Counted from the first letter of the stretch, positions 27,028 to 36,427 are shown. The stretch is 64,000 nucleotides of DNA from Nocardia altamirensis NBRC 108246 (GCF_001612685.1 NZ_BDAY01000050.1:34521-98520); one strand, 5' to 3'. Notes: generated by a model from the sequence alone, not told the origin. Numbers and translations are program-made.

Positions 27028-27559
27028 ACACAGACCGCCTCATCCACATTCCGGAGGAGCCCTATGGACCGCCACCTGACGCGGGAGCCTGTATGCAGCT
27101 TCCGATTGTAGGACAGAAGATCAAGATTTCGGCAGCATCGCGGCCTGGACACGATCATGTCGGCTCGCGGATGCGCTCGATGATCGACCTGACCTGGACT
27201 TCGACGCGCCGCGACGCATTCACCGCCGCGCCGGTCCACTCCTGCCTCGGCACCGGATGTGACAGCGCCGCCCTCGGCCATCACAACCCCGCCAGTACTC
27301 GCGGCCACGCGCCGCGCACCCTGCTTCACGCCGATCCGATTCGGCGTCCCCGACCCCGGAAGGAGGCTGTGGCACCGCGCTGAAATACCCCTGGCGCCCG
27401 ACACCTAAATCCATAACCGCGCAGCACGCGGGCAGCACGAAATCCCCTGCCAGACAAGGGATTCGATGCTGAGGGGCTGACCACCCCTCGGATGCTGACT
27501 TCCGGAATCGAGGACCAGTCGATCCCGGGTGCTGCTGACCTCAAATGAGGAGTGCGATC
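27028..27559. other. intergenic, leader with two hairpins
   Basis: No gene is well supported; a 96-codon frame at 27092-27383 exists but lacks family features. AATCCC/GGGATT (27441-27463) and GAGGGG/CCCCTC (27471-27489) can form hairpins in the leader of the next gene, suggesting attenuation or RNA-level control. Confidence 0.4.
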
Positions 27560-28840
27560 GTGAACCGCAGCTCCCAGGGTAACCCATGCCCTTCGGACGG
27601 CTCTACCACCAAACCGCCCTCACGCCGGCGCGAACCCGCATCGGCCTACACCCGATCCCGCAATGCCGCAGCGCGCCAGCGCAAACGGCCCTCACGGCCC
27701 CGCAGCGGGCCGCGCGCACGCATCCGCTTCAGCGATGCCGACCTGCTACGTTCGCGGGTCCAGCAGGCCGCTGCGGCGCTGAAATTGCGCGGTGCCCGCA
27801 AACACGTCCTCGCCGCCGCACTTGAGCTGTTATGCGGGTGGTCTCGCCTCAGCGACGACCAGGTCCGCATCCAGCAACTGATCCGCCTGTGCGAGATCGC
27901 CCACGACCCCAAGACCGTCGGACGCGCCCTGGCTTCCCTGCACCGCGACGAACTGATCACCTACACCCCGGCCCGCGGCCGCGGCGCCTGCGCGACCCTG
28001 GCCATCCACCCACGATTCCTCGACGAAATCACCGAGCTCGAGCGCGACGAATCCGGGCGGGTGATCACCTTTTCCGACGCGGCCCCTATATCTCTTTCCA
28101 AGAAAAACCCCCAAACCCCCCATCGGCTGCGTGACCGGATCGGTCGACCGATTGGGGTAGCGATCAACCCCGCCGACGTCGCACACGTGCTCTCCAACAC
28201 CCCCGAGATCTACCGCGACATGCCTTGCCTGCTCCGCGGTCGCCTACGCGCCGAAATACGCCGCTGCCTCGGCCGCGGATACTGCCCCCAGCAGATCCTC
28301 GCCATCCTGGCCGCCCCGGTCCCCGCCGAGGTCAAAGCCCCTTTCAAACTCGCCCAGTACCGGCTGCGCCAGAACATGGTCGGCGCGGGCCCGCGCCTTC
28401 GGCCACTGCAACGAGCCTGGGATCGCGCCCATCAGGCCGCCGTCACCGCCCGTGATCGCAGCCTGCGGGAGCGCAAGACCGACGAGCTGGTCGAGGCCAC
28501 CACCGCCTCGATCCGTGCCCGGATGTTGCACACCCTGCTGGCCCTGCTTCCCGGCCAGCCCTTCGCCGACGAAACACGCGCCCTCGTGCACGCCGCCCGC
28601 ATGGCCTGCCGCGAGTTCCCCGGCCACGGCCTGCGACCCGCGATCCAGCGCTGGCTCCACGCCCATCCCGCCCCCACGGCCACTCCCCCACCGGCCACCA
28701 CCGCCGAGGGCACGTGCCTGTTCTGCCACGCCGAGGACGCCCCGATGCGTCCAGAGCTTCCCATCGCGGCGGCGGTCTGCGAGCCGTGCTGGAGCGCCGA
28801 GATGTCCGATCACCCACTGCCCGAGGAGGTCCTGCTCTGA
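27560..28840 (+). CDS. winged-helix-like replication accessory protein with zinc finger
   Basis: The GTG is chosen because GAGGAG sits seven bases upstream; ATG 27545 in the same frame lacks a site. The 426-residue product has a basic disordered start, a winged-HTH-like domain at about 55-160 (RVQQAAAALKLRG, SRLSDDQVRIQQLIRLC, TVGRALASLHRDELITY), an Arg-rich middle part and a C-terminal C-F-C...C-x-x-C zinc site. This layout is seen in plasmid replication or primosome accessory proteins; DnaB lies in the same operon. The function is inferred. The next ATG overlaps its stop. Confidence 0.65.
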   Translation: MNRSSQGNPCPSDGSTTKPPSRRREPASAYTRSRNAAARQRKRPSRPRSGPRARIRFSDADLLRSRVQQAAAALKLRGARKHVLAAALELLCGWSRLSDDQVRIQQLIRLCEIAHDPKTVGRALASLHRDELITYTPARGRGACATLAIHPRFLDEITELERDESGRVITFSDAAPISLSKKNPQTPHRLRDRIGRPIGVAINPADVAHVLSNTPEIYRDMPCLLRGRLRAEIRRCLGRGYCPQQILAILAAPVPAEVKAPFKLAQYRLRQNMVGAGPRLRPLQRAWDRAHQAAVTARDRSLRERKTDELVEATTASIRARMLHTLLALLPGQPFADETRALVHAARMACREFPGHGLRPAIQRWLHAHPAPTATPPPATTAEGTCLFCHAEDAPMRPELPIAAAVCEPCWSAEMSDHPLPEEVLL

Positions 28841-29013
28841 TGACCGTCACCGTCTACACCAAACCCGCATGCGTCCAATGCGAGGCCACCTACAAAGCGC
28901 TGGCCAAAGCCGGGGTCGACTACCAGGTCATCGACCTGGCCACCGACACCGAAGCCCACACCCAACGAGGCTGGGCCGCCTACCTCGCCGCCCGACACAA
29001 GGAGGACCCGTGA
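28840..29013 (+). CDS. truncated NrdH/glutaredoxin-like protein
   Basis: The 57-residue product starts like NrdH (VTVYTKPACVQC) with a CxxC active site at residues 11-14 and the first strand, helix and strand of a thioredoxin fold. It stops before the cis-proline strand and the final helix that NrdH needs to bind thioredoxin reductase, so it is about 20 residues short. It may be a redox fragment or act in a complex. The next start overlaps its stop. Confidence 0.7.
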   Translation: MTVTVYTKPACVQCEATYKALAKAGVDYQVIDLATDTEAHTQRGWAAYLAARHKEDP

Positions 29014-29102
29014 CCCCACCGAATATCACCAGCCCGAATATTGCCCCTCCGCCGGTCCCCCGCGCCACGACTGACTCCCGAACCGCCATTCCGCAGGAAT
29101 GA
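29010..29102 (+). CDS. micro-ORF of 30 codons
   Basis: A GTG overlapping the redoxin stop is preceded by AAGGAGG. The product is Pro/Thr-rich. It could be a leader peptide that couples translation of downstream genes. Confidence 0.35.
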   Translation: MTPPNITSPNIAPPPVPRATTDSRTAIPQE

Positions 29103-29103
29103 C

Positions 29104-29205
29104 ATGGAGCCCGAACTCACTGTGCCGCAATCAGGTTCGGACACCCTGACCGGTTCGCCTGTGCTTCCGCCGATGATCCTGCACCGGCCGCCAGGTCAGC
29201 TGTAG
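29104..29205 (+). CDS. micro-ORF of 33 codons
   Basis: The ATG follows the previous stop by one base with AGGAA upstream. The product is Pro/Leu-rich, without a motif. Confidence 0.3.
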   Translation: MEPELTVPQSGSDTLTGSPVLPPMILHRPPGQL

Positions 29206-29258
29206 CCCCGACGACGACACCCCCGTAAGCCGTCGACCACCCCCAACGAAAGGCACCC

Positions 29259-29330
29259 GTGTCGAACACCGCCAGTTTCGCCGCCATCACCCACCTGCCG
29301 GTCATCCGGCCGCCCGAGGAGCCCGATTGA
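29259..29330 (+). CDS. micro-ORF of 23 codons
   Basis: A GTG with GAAAGG upstream opens 23 codons whose TGA overlaps the next ATG (TGATG). This suggests a coupling peptide for the gene at 29330. Confidence 0.35.
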   Translation: MSNTASFAAITHLPVIRPPEEPD

Positions 29331-29920
29331 TGCCCAGAAAACCCGAAATCCCCTTCGACAAGACCCTGGCCCAGCGGGCCGCCACCGTAGCTGGATGGCC
29401 CGGTGTCGCGCTGGCCCGCATCCACCTCAACGATCACCCGGTCTACCCGATCATCGACGCGCTGCACGCCGACTGGGACCATCGCATCGCCCGCTGGCAG
29501 CGACCCGAACTCGACCGCTTCACCCTCGATCTGTGGGAAGCGATCCCCGAACTCGGAGTCCCACCCACACCGCTGCGGATCATCGGATTAATCTGCGCCG
29601 CAACATCGTTCACCGATGCACTGCGCGCGCTGCCCGCCCTCGATCAGCTCGGGCCCACCCTGTTGCTGCACCGAGGTCCGCGTGGCCCGCGTGAGTCGGC
29701 GATGCGACGAGCCAGCGCAGCACGCGCGGGCGTGGTCTGGGCACGACCCGACCACACGCTCACGGCCCTGCTCGACCACCGCCACCAGCGAACACGACGC
29801 ACCGTCACCGACCGCTACCTGGAAGAACTGCTGTTCGGTCATGCCCTCGCCTACACCGGCCCAACAGCGCGTGACACGGTCGATCACCGCAGCGAGCTAC
29901 CCCGGCGAGATATCCGATGA
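29330..29920 (+). CDS. hypothetical protein coupled to dnaB
   Basis: The 196-residue product is rich in Leu, Arg and His and probably all-helical. No family is recognised. Its stop overlaps the dnaB start (ATGA), so a role in helicase loading is possible but is only inferred from position. Confidence 0.6.
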   Translation: MPRKPEIPFDKTLAQRAATVAGWPGVALARIHLNDHPVYPIIDALHADWDHRIARWQRPELDRFTLDLWEAIPELGVPPTPLRIIGLICAATSFTDALRALPALDQLGPTLLLHRGPRGPRESAMRRASAARAGVVWARPDHTLTALLDHRHQRTRRTVTDRYLEELLFGHALAYTGPTARDTVDHRSELPRRDIR

Positions 29921-31278
29921 CGGCCGTCGAGAAAAGGGCCTCGGCACCGGCCAGCGGGGATTTCGGCCGCCAGCCACCCCACGATCTCGTGGCCGAGCAG
30001 TCGGTACTCGGCGGCATGATGCTGAGCAAGGACGCGATCGCCGACGTCGTCGAGATCGCCGGGCCCTCCGACTTCTACAAACCCGCCCACCAGACGATCT
30101 ACGACACCATCCTGGATCTGTACGCCCGGGGCGAGCCGGCCGACCCGGTCACTGTGGCTGGAAGCCTGGTCCGGCGTGGTGAACTCAAGCGCATCGGCGA
30201 CGCCCCGTACCTGGTCACCCTGACACAAACGGTGCCGACCGCCGCCAACGCCAACTACTACGCCGAGATCGTCAAGGAAAAGGCCACTCTGCGGCGGCTC
30301 ATCGAAGCCGGCACCCGCATTGTCCAGTACGGCTACGCCGCCGAGGATCAGGACGTCGACGAAATCGTCGACCGTGCCCAGGCCGAGATCTACGACGTCA
30401 CCGAACGCCGCAGCAGCGACGACATACTCCCCCTCGCCGATCTGCTGCAACCGACCCTCACCGAACTCGATGCCATCGCGGCCGGAGGCGGGGTCGGTGG
30501 CGTGCCCACCGGGTTCACCGAGCTCGACGCCATCACCAACGGCTTCCACCCTGGTCAGCTGATCATCATCGCGGCCAGACCTGGCCATGGCAAGAGCACT
30601 CTGGCAATGGACGTCATGCGTAGCTGCTCGATCAAACACGGCCTCGCCAACGTGATCTTCTCGCTGGAAATGAGCCGCAGCGAGATCGTCATGCGCCTGC
30701 TCTCCGCTGAAGCCAAGGTGAAGCTGGCCGACATGCGGGCCGGGCGGATGAGCGATGCCGACTGGACCCGTCTGGCGACCCGCATGGCCGAGATTGGCGA
30801 CGCGCCACTGTATGTCGACGACTCACCGAATATGACGATGATGGAGATCCGGGCCAAGGCGCGACGACTACGCCAGCGCCATGACCTCAACCTTGTCGTC
30901 GTCGACTACCTACAGCTCATGACCTCGGGCAAACGGACCGAGAACCGAGAACAGGAAGTCGCCGAGTTCTCCCGCAACCTCAAACTCCTCGCGAAAGAAC
31001 TCGACGTACCGGTCATCGCCGTCTCCCAGCTCAACCGCGGCCCCGAGCAACGAGCAGACAAACGACCGATGGTGTCCGACCTGCGCGAAAGCGGCGGAAT
31101 CGAACAAGACGGCGACATGGTCATCCTGCTCCACCGCCCCGACGCCTACGACCGCGACGACCCCCGGGGCGGCGAAGCAGATCTAATCCTAGGCAAACAT
31201 AGAAACGGACCGACAGGTACGATTACTTTAGCCCATCAACTCCACCTCAGCAGGTTCGTGGACCGTGCACGTGGCTAG
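29917..31278 (+). CDS. dnaB: replicative DNA helicase DnaB
   Basis: The 453-residue protein has the DnaB N-terminal helical domain (DLVAEQSVLGGMM), a linker and a RecA-like motor with Walker A RPGHGKST (221-228), Walker B VVVDYLQLM (about 330), and the DLRESGGIEQDGD and KHRNGPTGT motifs. Length is normal and there is no intein. DnaB unwinds DNA at the fork; a plasmid copy is expected to act at the iteron origin about 3.5 kb downstream. Confidence 0.95.
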   Translation: MTAVEKRASAPASGDFGRQPPHDLVAEQSVLGGMMLSKDAIADVVEIAGPSDFYKPAHQTIYDTILDLYARGEPADPVTVAGSLVRRGELKRIGDAPYLVTLTQTVPTAANANYYAEIVKEKATLRRLIEAGTRIVQYGYAAEDQDVDEIVDRAQAEIYDVTERRSSDDILPLADLLQPTLTELDAIAAGGGVGGVPTGFTELDAITNGFHPGQLIIIAARPGHGKSTLAMDVMRSCSIKHGLANVIFSLEMSRSEIVMRLLSAEAKVKLADMRAGRMSDADWTRLATRMAEIGDAPLYVDDSPNMTMMEIRAKARRLRQRHDLNLVVVDYLQLMTSGKRTENREQEVAEFSRNLKLLAKELDVPVIAVSQLNRGPEQRADKRPMVSDLRESGGIEQDGDMVILLHRPDAYDRDDPRGGEADLILGKHRNGPTGTITLAHQLHLSRFVDRARG

Positions 31279-31796
31279 CCCAAGAGGTGAGGCGGTAGCA
31301 GCAACTAACTGCCCCCAACTACGTCCAATAACGTCACTGTGACGAAACATTTCCCCAGCTCAGAGCTTTATTCCGGAAGATCGAGCCAAGTAGTCAATAT
31401 AGATGGATTTGCAGATTCGTTGATTGATCAGTAGGTGCAACATTAAGTGTATAGAGCAACAATGTCCTGTGCTCATAGCACAGTTGACTCATCGTCTCAG
31501 CGCCTCACTTGCTGCAGCGTCTACTACACTACCTCAAGGCTGGTTGCCAGCTGAGTAATAATATTGGCCTACGTCGATGTCTAGCCATGAGCAGCTGGCT
31601 CAATCTATCGGATTGTAGGCACATAGGGTATCTGATCGACATAGCTATCAGTGTCATTGCAGATTTGCTTCGTCGTGTTCAAAGTGACCGATGCAGTGGT
31701 TGAGCAAACAGTAACCCGGACAGCATGTGGCACAACGTATGCATAGACTTATTACCAATCACATTGATGAATGTGCTTAGACGTGAGTCACCAGGT

Positions 31797-32456
31797 TTAC
31801 AGAATCGCACAACCATCGACTGACAAATACATTGCCAACTTAGCATCCGTCCATAGCTGTCCAATGGTAAGGCCCTCAGTATCTCTATCGGTCGGCGACC
31901 TAGTCGAGCACACCGTGCGCGTACACATCGTGAGAACCATACGTGCACTCGCTGCGTCCTTAGCAGCCGCATGAGTGACTGTCCTAGTGGCACTGTGAGC
32001 GGCACACGCATCGGCTAGCTTAGTGAATTCGCTAGTGGCGTCTTTAGTGGTGGTGTTAGTGATGGTGTTAGTGGTGGTGTTAGTGGTGCAGCTAGTGTCA
32101 CGACCAACTGTGACCTGTGCATATGCAGCGGTCGCGCCACCCGTAGGTGACTCGATTGTTGACGTAGTGGTGCCCACCGCCAACGCTTGTGCTGAGAGCT
32201 TCAGGCAGCGGCTTACTGCGTCGTCCATGTCCTTAGCAGCGTGTATATAGACGGATGCGGGGGCTGCCTGCACTGTTGCCCGATGGATGTACTTGGCATC
32301 ACATCCATCAGTTGCATCGGTGGCTACGCACAGTGTTGTCCAAACAGTGCCTTGCCGTGCCATGCCGAATGTTGCTCGATCGGTGTCACGCGCTACACTC
32401 AGCTCACTACAGGCACCAGCACAGCGACAAGCATCGTGGTCGACGTGAGGAGTCAT
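31797..32456 (-). CDS. uncertain ORF, Ala/Thr-rich with AKD repeats
   Basis: This 219-codon frame is open through DNA of moderate GC, where long chance frames are unlikely. The product is rich in Thr, Ala and Cys with repeated HAAKD/AAAKD/TTKD units and a (TNTT) run that comes from the tandem repeat. No ribosome site is convincing and codon use is unlike the neighbours. It may be a foreign gene or an effect of repeats with three-base periodicity. Confidence 0.25.
   Translation of the reverse strand: MTPHVDHDACRCAGACSELSVARDTDRATFGMARQGTVWTTLCVATDATDGCDAKYIHRATVQAAPASVYIHAAKDMDDAVSRCLKLSAQALAVGTTTSTIESPTGGATAAYAQVTVGRDTSCTTNTTTNTITNTTTKDATSEFTKLADACAAHSATRTVTHAAAKDAASARMVLTMCTRTVCSTRSPTDRDTEGLTIGQLWTDAKLAMYLSVDGCAIL
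32043..32090 (+). repeat. four 12-bp tandem repeats
   Basis: Units TTTAGTGGTGGT, GTTAGTGATGGT, GTTAGTGGTGGT and GTTAGTGGTGCA follow each other without gaps. They lie 416 bases upstream of parA and may bind the ParB-like protein. Confidence 0.6.
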
Positions 32457-32505
32457 GTACGAGCACCCGACCTTCCGCTCTCGTTTTGCCTGGTAAGGAG
32501 CAATT

Positions 32506-33420
32506 GTGACAGAGCAGAGCCTAGCCGACGAGTGCACCATCTGCACCGGCCTGAGTGGCAAAGGTGGCGCGTCAAAGAGCTTCATGAAGTGGCTCCTCGC
32601 CAGCGCGGCCTCCACCGAAGACATACCGACACTGCTGATAGATCTCGATCCCGAAGCGAACATGACTCAGGGACTGAGCCAGTCATTGCCGCACCTCATG
32701 AGCGCGCCTGGCATCGGCGACGCGCTGATGGAGGCGGGCGCATTGTGGGCTCAAGACGGCGACGACTATGACATCGCCAAGGGAGCAGCCAAGCTCGTGG
32801 AGGTCATTACTCCGTCGACGCTTCCTGGCGTCGACTTCATACCTGCCGGCAAGCAATTGCAGGCGGTTGGAGCTGGCCAGCTTCGAGGAAGTGACTGGGG
32901 TCGGCTTCTGAGCAACCTGATTGACGCCGCTGGTTTTCGCGAACGCTATCGCCTGATCCTCATCGACACGGCTGGGCGGCGAGGGCACCTCGTCACACTG
33001 GCCATGTACGCGAGTGACGTCGCCTTCTCCCCGATCAACGGGCTGTCCCAAGCAGTGAAGAAGGCGATTGAGGCCAGGGCACGTGTTGAGGCGATTCAAA
33101 AGGCCCATCCCTTGCGGTGGGCTGGAGTGGTACTGACAGGCATCGATGTCACTCGCAATACGGCGGTCAATCATCTCATCCGTCAAGACGCTGCCGAAGC
33201 GTTCGGAGCGGAACTGCATCCCGAGGATGGGACCTTCGTGGAGTGGGGGCAAGTCATCCAGGAAATCCCCTATCGGCCAGCGCTGTTACACCAAGTCTTT
33301 GAACTTAAAGAGCGATTGTCCGACCAGCCCGGTGCGCAGGCTCGCGATCTCAGCAAGATGATGAGCGACATCCTGCACAAGCACATCCTGACCTCGGCCG
33401 GCCGCGAGCACCGCGTCTAA
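32506..33420 (+). CDS. parA: ParA partition ATPase
   Basis: The GTG has AAGGAG upstream and gives 304 residues. GLSGKGGASKS (15-25) is the deviant Walker A of ParA/MinD proteins, LLIDLDPEANMTQGL the following strand, and LILIDTAGR the Walker B region. There is no N-terminal HTH, so it is a small (type Ib-like) ParA. It moves plasmid copies with the partner encoded next to it. Confidence 0.9.
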   Translation: MTEQSLADECTICTGLSGKGGASKSFMKWLLASAASTEDIPTLLIDLDPEANMTQGLSQSLPHLMSAPGIGDALMEAGALWAQDGDDYDIAKGAAKLVEVITPSTLPGVDFIPAGKQLQAVGAGQLRGSDWGRLLSNLIDAAGFRERYRLILIDTAGRRGHLVTLAMYASDVAFSPINGLSQAVKKAIEARARVEAIQKAHPLRWAGVVLTGIDVTRNTAVNHLIRQDAAEAFGAELHPEDGTFVEWGQVIQEIPYRPALLHQVFELKERLSDQPGAQARDLSKMMSDILHKHILTSAGREHRV

Positions 33421-33452
33421 AGCCTGAACCACGAGAAACGGAGGCCTACATC

Positions 33453-34052
33453 ATGAGCAGAGTGGACCAGCTCAAGGAGCGCCGGGCAGCCGCGGCCGCA
33501 GCGGCCCAGGAGAACTTTGTCGACCCGGACGCCGTCGACGTCGGGCCAGCTACCGAGCAGTCGAGCACTTCTACGTCGGCTCCGAGCCCCGTCACCTCCA
33601 CCCCGGCAGAGGCGGCGCCCCCGAAGAGGGCGCCGCGCAAGCGGACTATGGCGGTCACAACCGATGGGCGGCCGACAAAATCAGTAAACGTCGTCTACGT
33701 CAGCGAAGCTGTTAAGAGGCGCTTCGACGCTCAGCGCCACAAGACCAGAAAGGTCAGCCACCAGCTGGTGCTCGAAGCCATCAGCAAGCAGAGGGCCGAG
33801 CTGGCGACGATCATCGAGAACTCCCGCTTCTCGACGGCGCCGGTCGACGACTTGTTCCCTGCGGATCCGAAGGCGGTGCGGTATCTGGGCGGTGGAAGCG
33901 CTCAGATCCACTACAACATCACTCCGGACCAGGACGCCGTGCTGGACGAATTGACCGCCGAACTCGGGTTCGACACGAGGAGTACCTGGATCGCACCAGT
34001 GCTCAATGCGTACCTGGGCGGGCGCAAGGAGAAGCTGGCGGGGCAGGGCTAA
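33453..34052 (+). CDS. ParB-like centromere-binding protein
   Basis: CGGAGG precedes the ATG, 32 bases after parA. The 199-residue protein has an Ala-rich helical start, a disordered Ser/Thr/Pro linker with a basic patch (KRAPRKRT), a segment (NVVYVSEAVKRRFDAQRHKTRKVS) that fits a ribbon-helix-helix DNA-binding unit, and a second such region near the end. It lacks the HTH of chromosomal ParB. It is the natural partner of ParA by position. Confidence 0.7.
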   Translation: MSRVDQLKERRAAAAAAAQENFVDPDAVDVGPATEQSSTSTSAPSPVTSTPAEAAPPKRAPRKRTMAVTTDGRPTKSVNVVYVSEAVKRRFDAQRHKTRKVSHQLVLEAISKQRAELATIIENSRFSTAPVDDLFPADPKAVRYLGGGSAQIHYNITPDQDAVLDELTAELGFDTRSTWIAPVLNAYLGGRKEKLAGQG

Positions 34053-34751
34053 TTTTGCACCGCGCAGCGCCATTCACGGCTGATGAGCGGGGTCCCCTGC
34101 CCGGGCGTACTTCGCTTGCGGACGCGCTGTACAGCATTCGCCACGCATTAGAAGGGTCACGAGCGTCAGCTGGTCGCCACCGAGAGCCAGGCCAGCACGG
34201 TTCGTGCCCTTGACCAAGACCGTGACGAGAGCAAGGAAGTCGTCCTACATCTGTCAACGAACCCGGCAGGTGGCGGGTGAGGGGAATTCGGTTGGAGCAC
34301 CGATTCCGGCTAGAAGCCTTGGGGGAGTGCAGTTTCGGCACCAGTGGGCGTAAACCGCTTCTTCGCTCGGGATCACGCGAAGGCAGTCTGGCCGGGTCGT
34401 CGGAAGGCGGGCGGCTGTTTTGCTGAGGAGCTATCAGGACTCCGACACGCGTAAGAGGAGTCATAAGCGTCGGCTGGCTCGCCGGTTACTAGTCAGCTGG
34501 GGACTGGAGCGGCGGCTCGGTCAACGTCTCGTCCGGCCGGACATGCTGCGCTAAGCGGTCGTTCGACGCCTAGGGCGACCTGCCGAGCCGCTGAGAGAAT
34601 GTTGGACCGAGGCCCGGGTCGAATTCCTGTTGGGGTCAACTATCCACAGCCGATCCGGAAGCCACCCTAACAGGTATCTTTCATAGGGGGTTTTAAATAC
34701 AGGGGGGACCACGATTTCTGCCGTCTGACCTGCGGGTTTGGGCGTGTTGCG

Positions 34752-35273
34752 GAAACTGTTTCTTCGCTTGCTTGGCAACTGTTTCTTCGCTGCTTCCTGG
34801 GAAAATGCCGATTTTTGCGAAACTGTTTCTTCGCTGAGGGCGACTGAAGTTATCCACAGGGAAACTGTTTCTTCGTGCTTATCCACAAGGGCCACCTCGG
34901 GAAACCGTTTCTTCGCTCCGGCGAAACCGTTTCTTCGTCACAGCCCCTGCGTCGCTCCGGCGAAACCGTTTCTTCGCCGGGTGGTTGTGGGGGTCTACCT
35001 GGCGAAACCGTTTCTTCGCTGGGGCGGCAGGGGGCCCGCTCCCAGCGGAAACCGCTTCTTCGCTGCACTCGGTGCATTCCCGTCTTCTGGATCGTCGCAG
35101 GTAGCCGAGCATCGGTAAACCGTTTCTTCGCCCGGCCGCTCACGTCACCGTCCTGGATGCCGAATCGCCCGCTCAGGACGTAAACCGGTTCTTCGTGCAC
35201 TGCGTGCACCTTCTGACCTGCAGCAACGCGCTGGCCTTCCTCGGCGGGCCGGGGGAGGGAAACCGTTTCTTCG
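34752..35273 (+). repeat. 12 iterons, GAAACCGTTTCTTCG
   Basis: Copies start at 34752, 34775, 34819, 34861, 34901, 34923, 34962, 35004, 35048, 35116, 35181 and 35259. The first four have GAAACTG (or GCAACTG), the rest AAACCG, and a weak thirteenth is near 35305. Each holds the small inverted repeat GAAAC-N-GTTTC. Spacing is irregular (22-78 bases). Copies 9, 11 and 12 are followed by TGCAC-centred hairpins. They are probably RepA binding sites. Confidence 0.9.
34850..34887 (+). promoter_or_regulatory. two DnaA boxes
   Basis: TTATCCACA occurs at 34850-34858 and 34879-34887, either side of the fourth iteron. Both match the consensus DnaA box exactly. Confidence 0.85.
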
Positions 35274-35383
35274 CTGCACTCGGTGCACCGGCGGCCCGAG
35301 GATGTAAACCAATGCTGCGCTGACCGGGGTGAATCCCGCGACACGACCAACCGCGAATCCCGGACTTGAACATGAGGAGTGGC

Positions 35384-36427
35384 ATGATCGCGAGCATGGC
35401 TCCCAGCAATCAGTCAGCGCTGGACTTGCCGCCGGGCGAGACCGTACCGCTGCAATCGGTGTCGCAGCCGCCCGCCCCGAAGAAACGCAAGGTTCGCCTG
35501 GCTCCGAAGCACATGGCCATCACGAGCATGCCGTACAACAAGCCGGACATCACCGTCGAGAAGTGGGTCCGCAAGAACGGCCCGGAGACCGTCACATGGC
35601 AGGCTGGCACCGGGCAGGACGAGAACGGTGAGACCGTATCTATCGGGCTCCCGTACGGGATGATGGCTCGCCTGATCGGGATCTGGTGCGCCAGTGAGGC
35701 ATACCGCACCAAGAGCCGCGAGCTGGAGCTCGGCGGCAACCTGGCCGAATTCATGGAACAGATCGGGATCGAACGAGAACAGCAGTCCGGCGGTGTCCGC
35801 GGCAATATAGGCGTGGTCCGCGAGCAGGCCGACAAGCTGTTCTCATCGAGCATGAGCGTCCGCGTCGAAGCCGCCAGAGACGGCAGCCGCCCGCTCGAGC
35901 ACCAGCTGACCTCGGTCGCTGTCGGCCATACTCTCTGGCTGACCCAGAGCGAGACCCGGGGACGGAAGTCCCAGATCGAGCAGACGGAGTCACGCAAGTC
36001 GACAGTGACCCTGTCCCAGGAGTATTACGACATGGCGATCAAGAACCCGGTGCCGGTTGACGCCAACACCATCCGCAAATTGCGCGGCGACGCCCGCGGA
36101 TCGGCCATGGCTTTCGATCTATACGTGTGGCTGACCCGGCGCATGTCCTACGAAGAGGAATACCGCCTCGTGAGCTGGAACGCCACGATGAGTCAATTCG
36201 GCTCCACCGTCACCCCGACCAGCAGTCGGCAGGCCATCCGCAAGTACCGGCTGGCCTTGACCTCCGCTCTGGACCGTGTGCTGGACGCTTACCCGAAAGC
36301 CAACGCGCGCATTGTCGAGAAAGGAATCCTGGTCGGACCCGGCGCAACGGATGTACCACCGAAGGGCTGGAACGACCGCAACGGCTTGGAAGAGCAATGG
36401 TACGAGGAAAACGGTCACCTGTTCTGA
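35384..36427 (+). CDS. repA: plasmid replication initiator RepA
   Basis: GAGGAG stands four bases before the ATG, giving 347 residues. The product resembles the plasmid RepA family of mycobacterial and rhodococcal plasmids: a basic patch (KKRKVRLAPKHM), GLPYGMMARLIGIWCASEA, and a second wing with DLYVWLTRRMSYE. It should bind the iterons just upstream. A Lys/Arg patch and SRQAIRKYR near the C terminus are DNA-contacting candidates. Confidence 0.88.
   Translation: MIASMAPSNQSALDLPPGETVPLQSVSQPPAPKKRKVRLAPKHMAITSMPYNKPDITVEKWVRKNGPETVTWQAGTGQDENGETVSIGLPYGMMARLIGIWCASEAYRTKSRELELGGNLAEFMEQIGIEREQQSGGVRGNIGVVREQADKLFSSSMSVRVEAARDGSRPLEHQLTSVAVGHTLWLTQSETRGRKSQIEQTESRKSTVTLSQEYYDMAIKNPVPVDANTIRKLRGDARGSAMAFDLYVWLTRRMSYEEEYRLVSWNATMSQFGSTVTPTSSRQAIRKYRLALTSALDRVLDAYPKANARIVEKGILVGPGATDVPPKGWNDRNGLEEQWYEENGHLF

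Larger units (their letters stand above)
31279..32505. other. AT-richer gap, candidate partition centromere
   Basis: This stretch of over 1.2 kb between dnaB and parA is clearly poorer in GC than its neighbours. It holds 12-bp tandem repeats (32043-32090) and scattered TAGTGG words (31985, 32033, 32046, 32165). Its place directly upstream of parA suits a parS-type centromere. A long minus-strand frame also crosses it. Confidence 0.45.
34053..35383. other. plasmid replication origin region
   Basis: The gap before repA has 12 iterons, two perfect DnaA boxes, a third related one (CTATCCACA at 34640), and an AT-rich patch (TTTTAAATA near 34691) that could open first. Bases 34053-34550 show no gene or clear repeat. 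Confidence 0.85.

Noticed and set aside
29917..31278. Intein in DnaB
   Set aside because: Length and motif spacing are those of an uninterrupted helicase.
34752..35273. CRISPR array
   Set aside because: The repeats are only 15 bp, spacing is irregular, no cas gene is near, and DnaA boxes and repA identify them as iterons.
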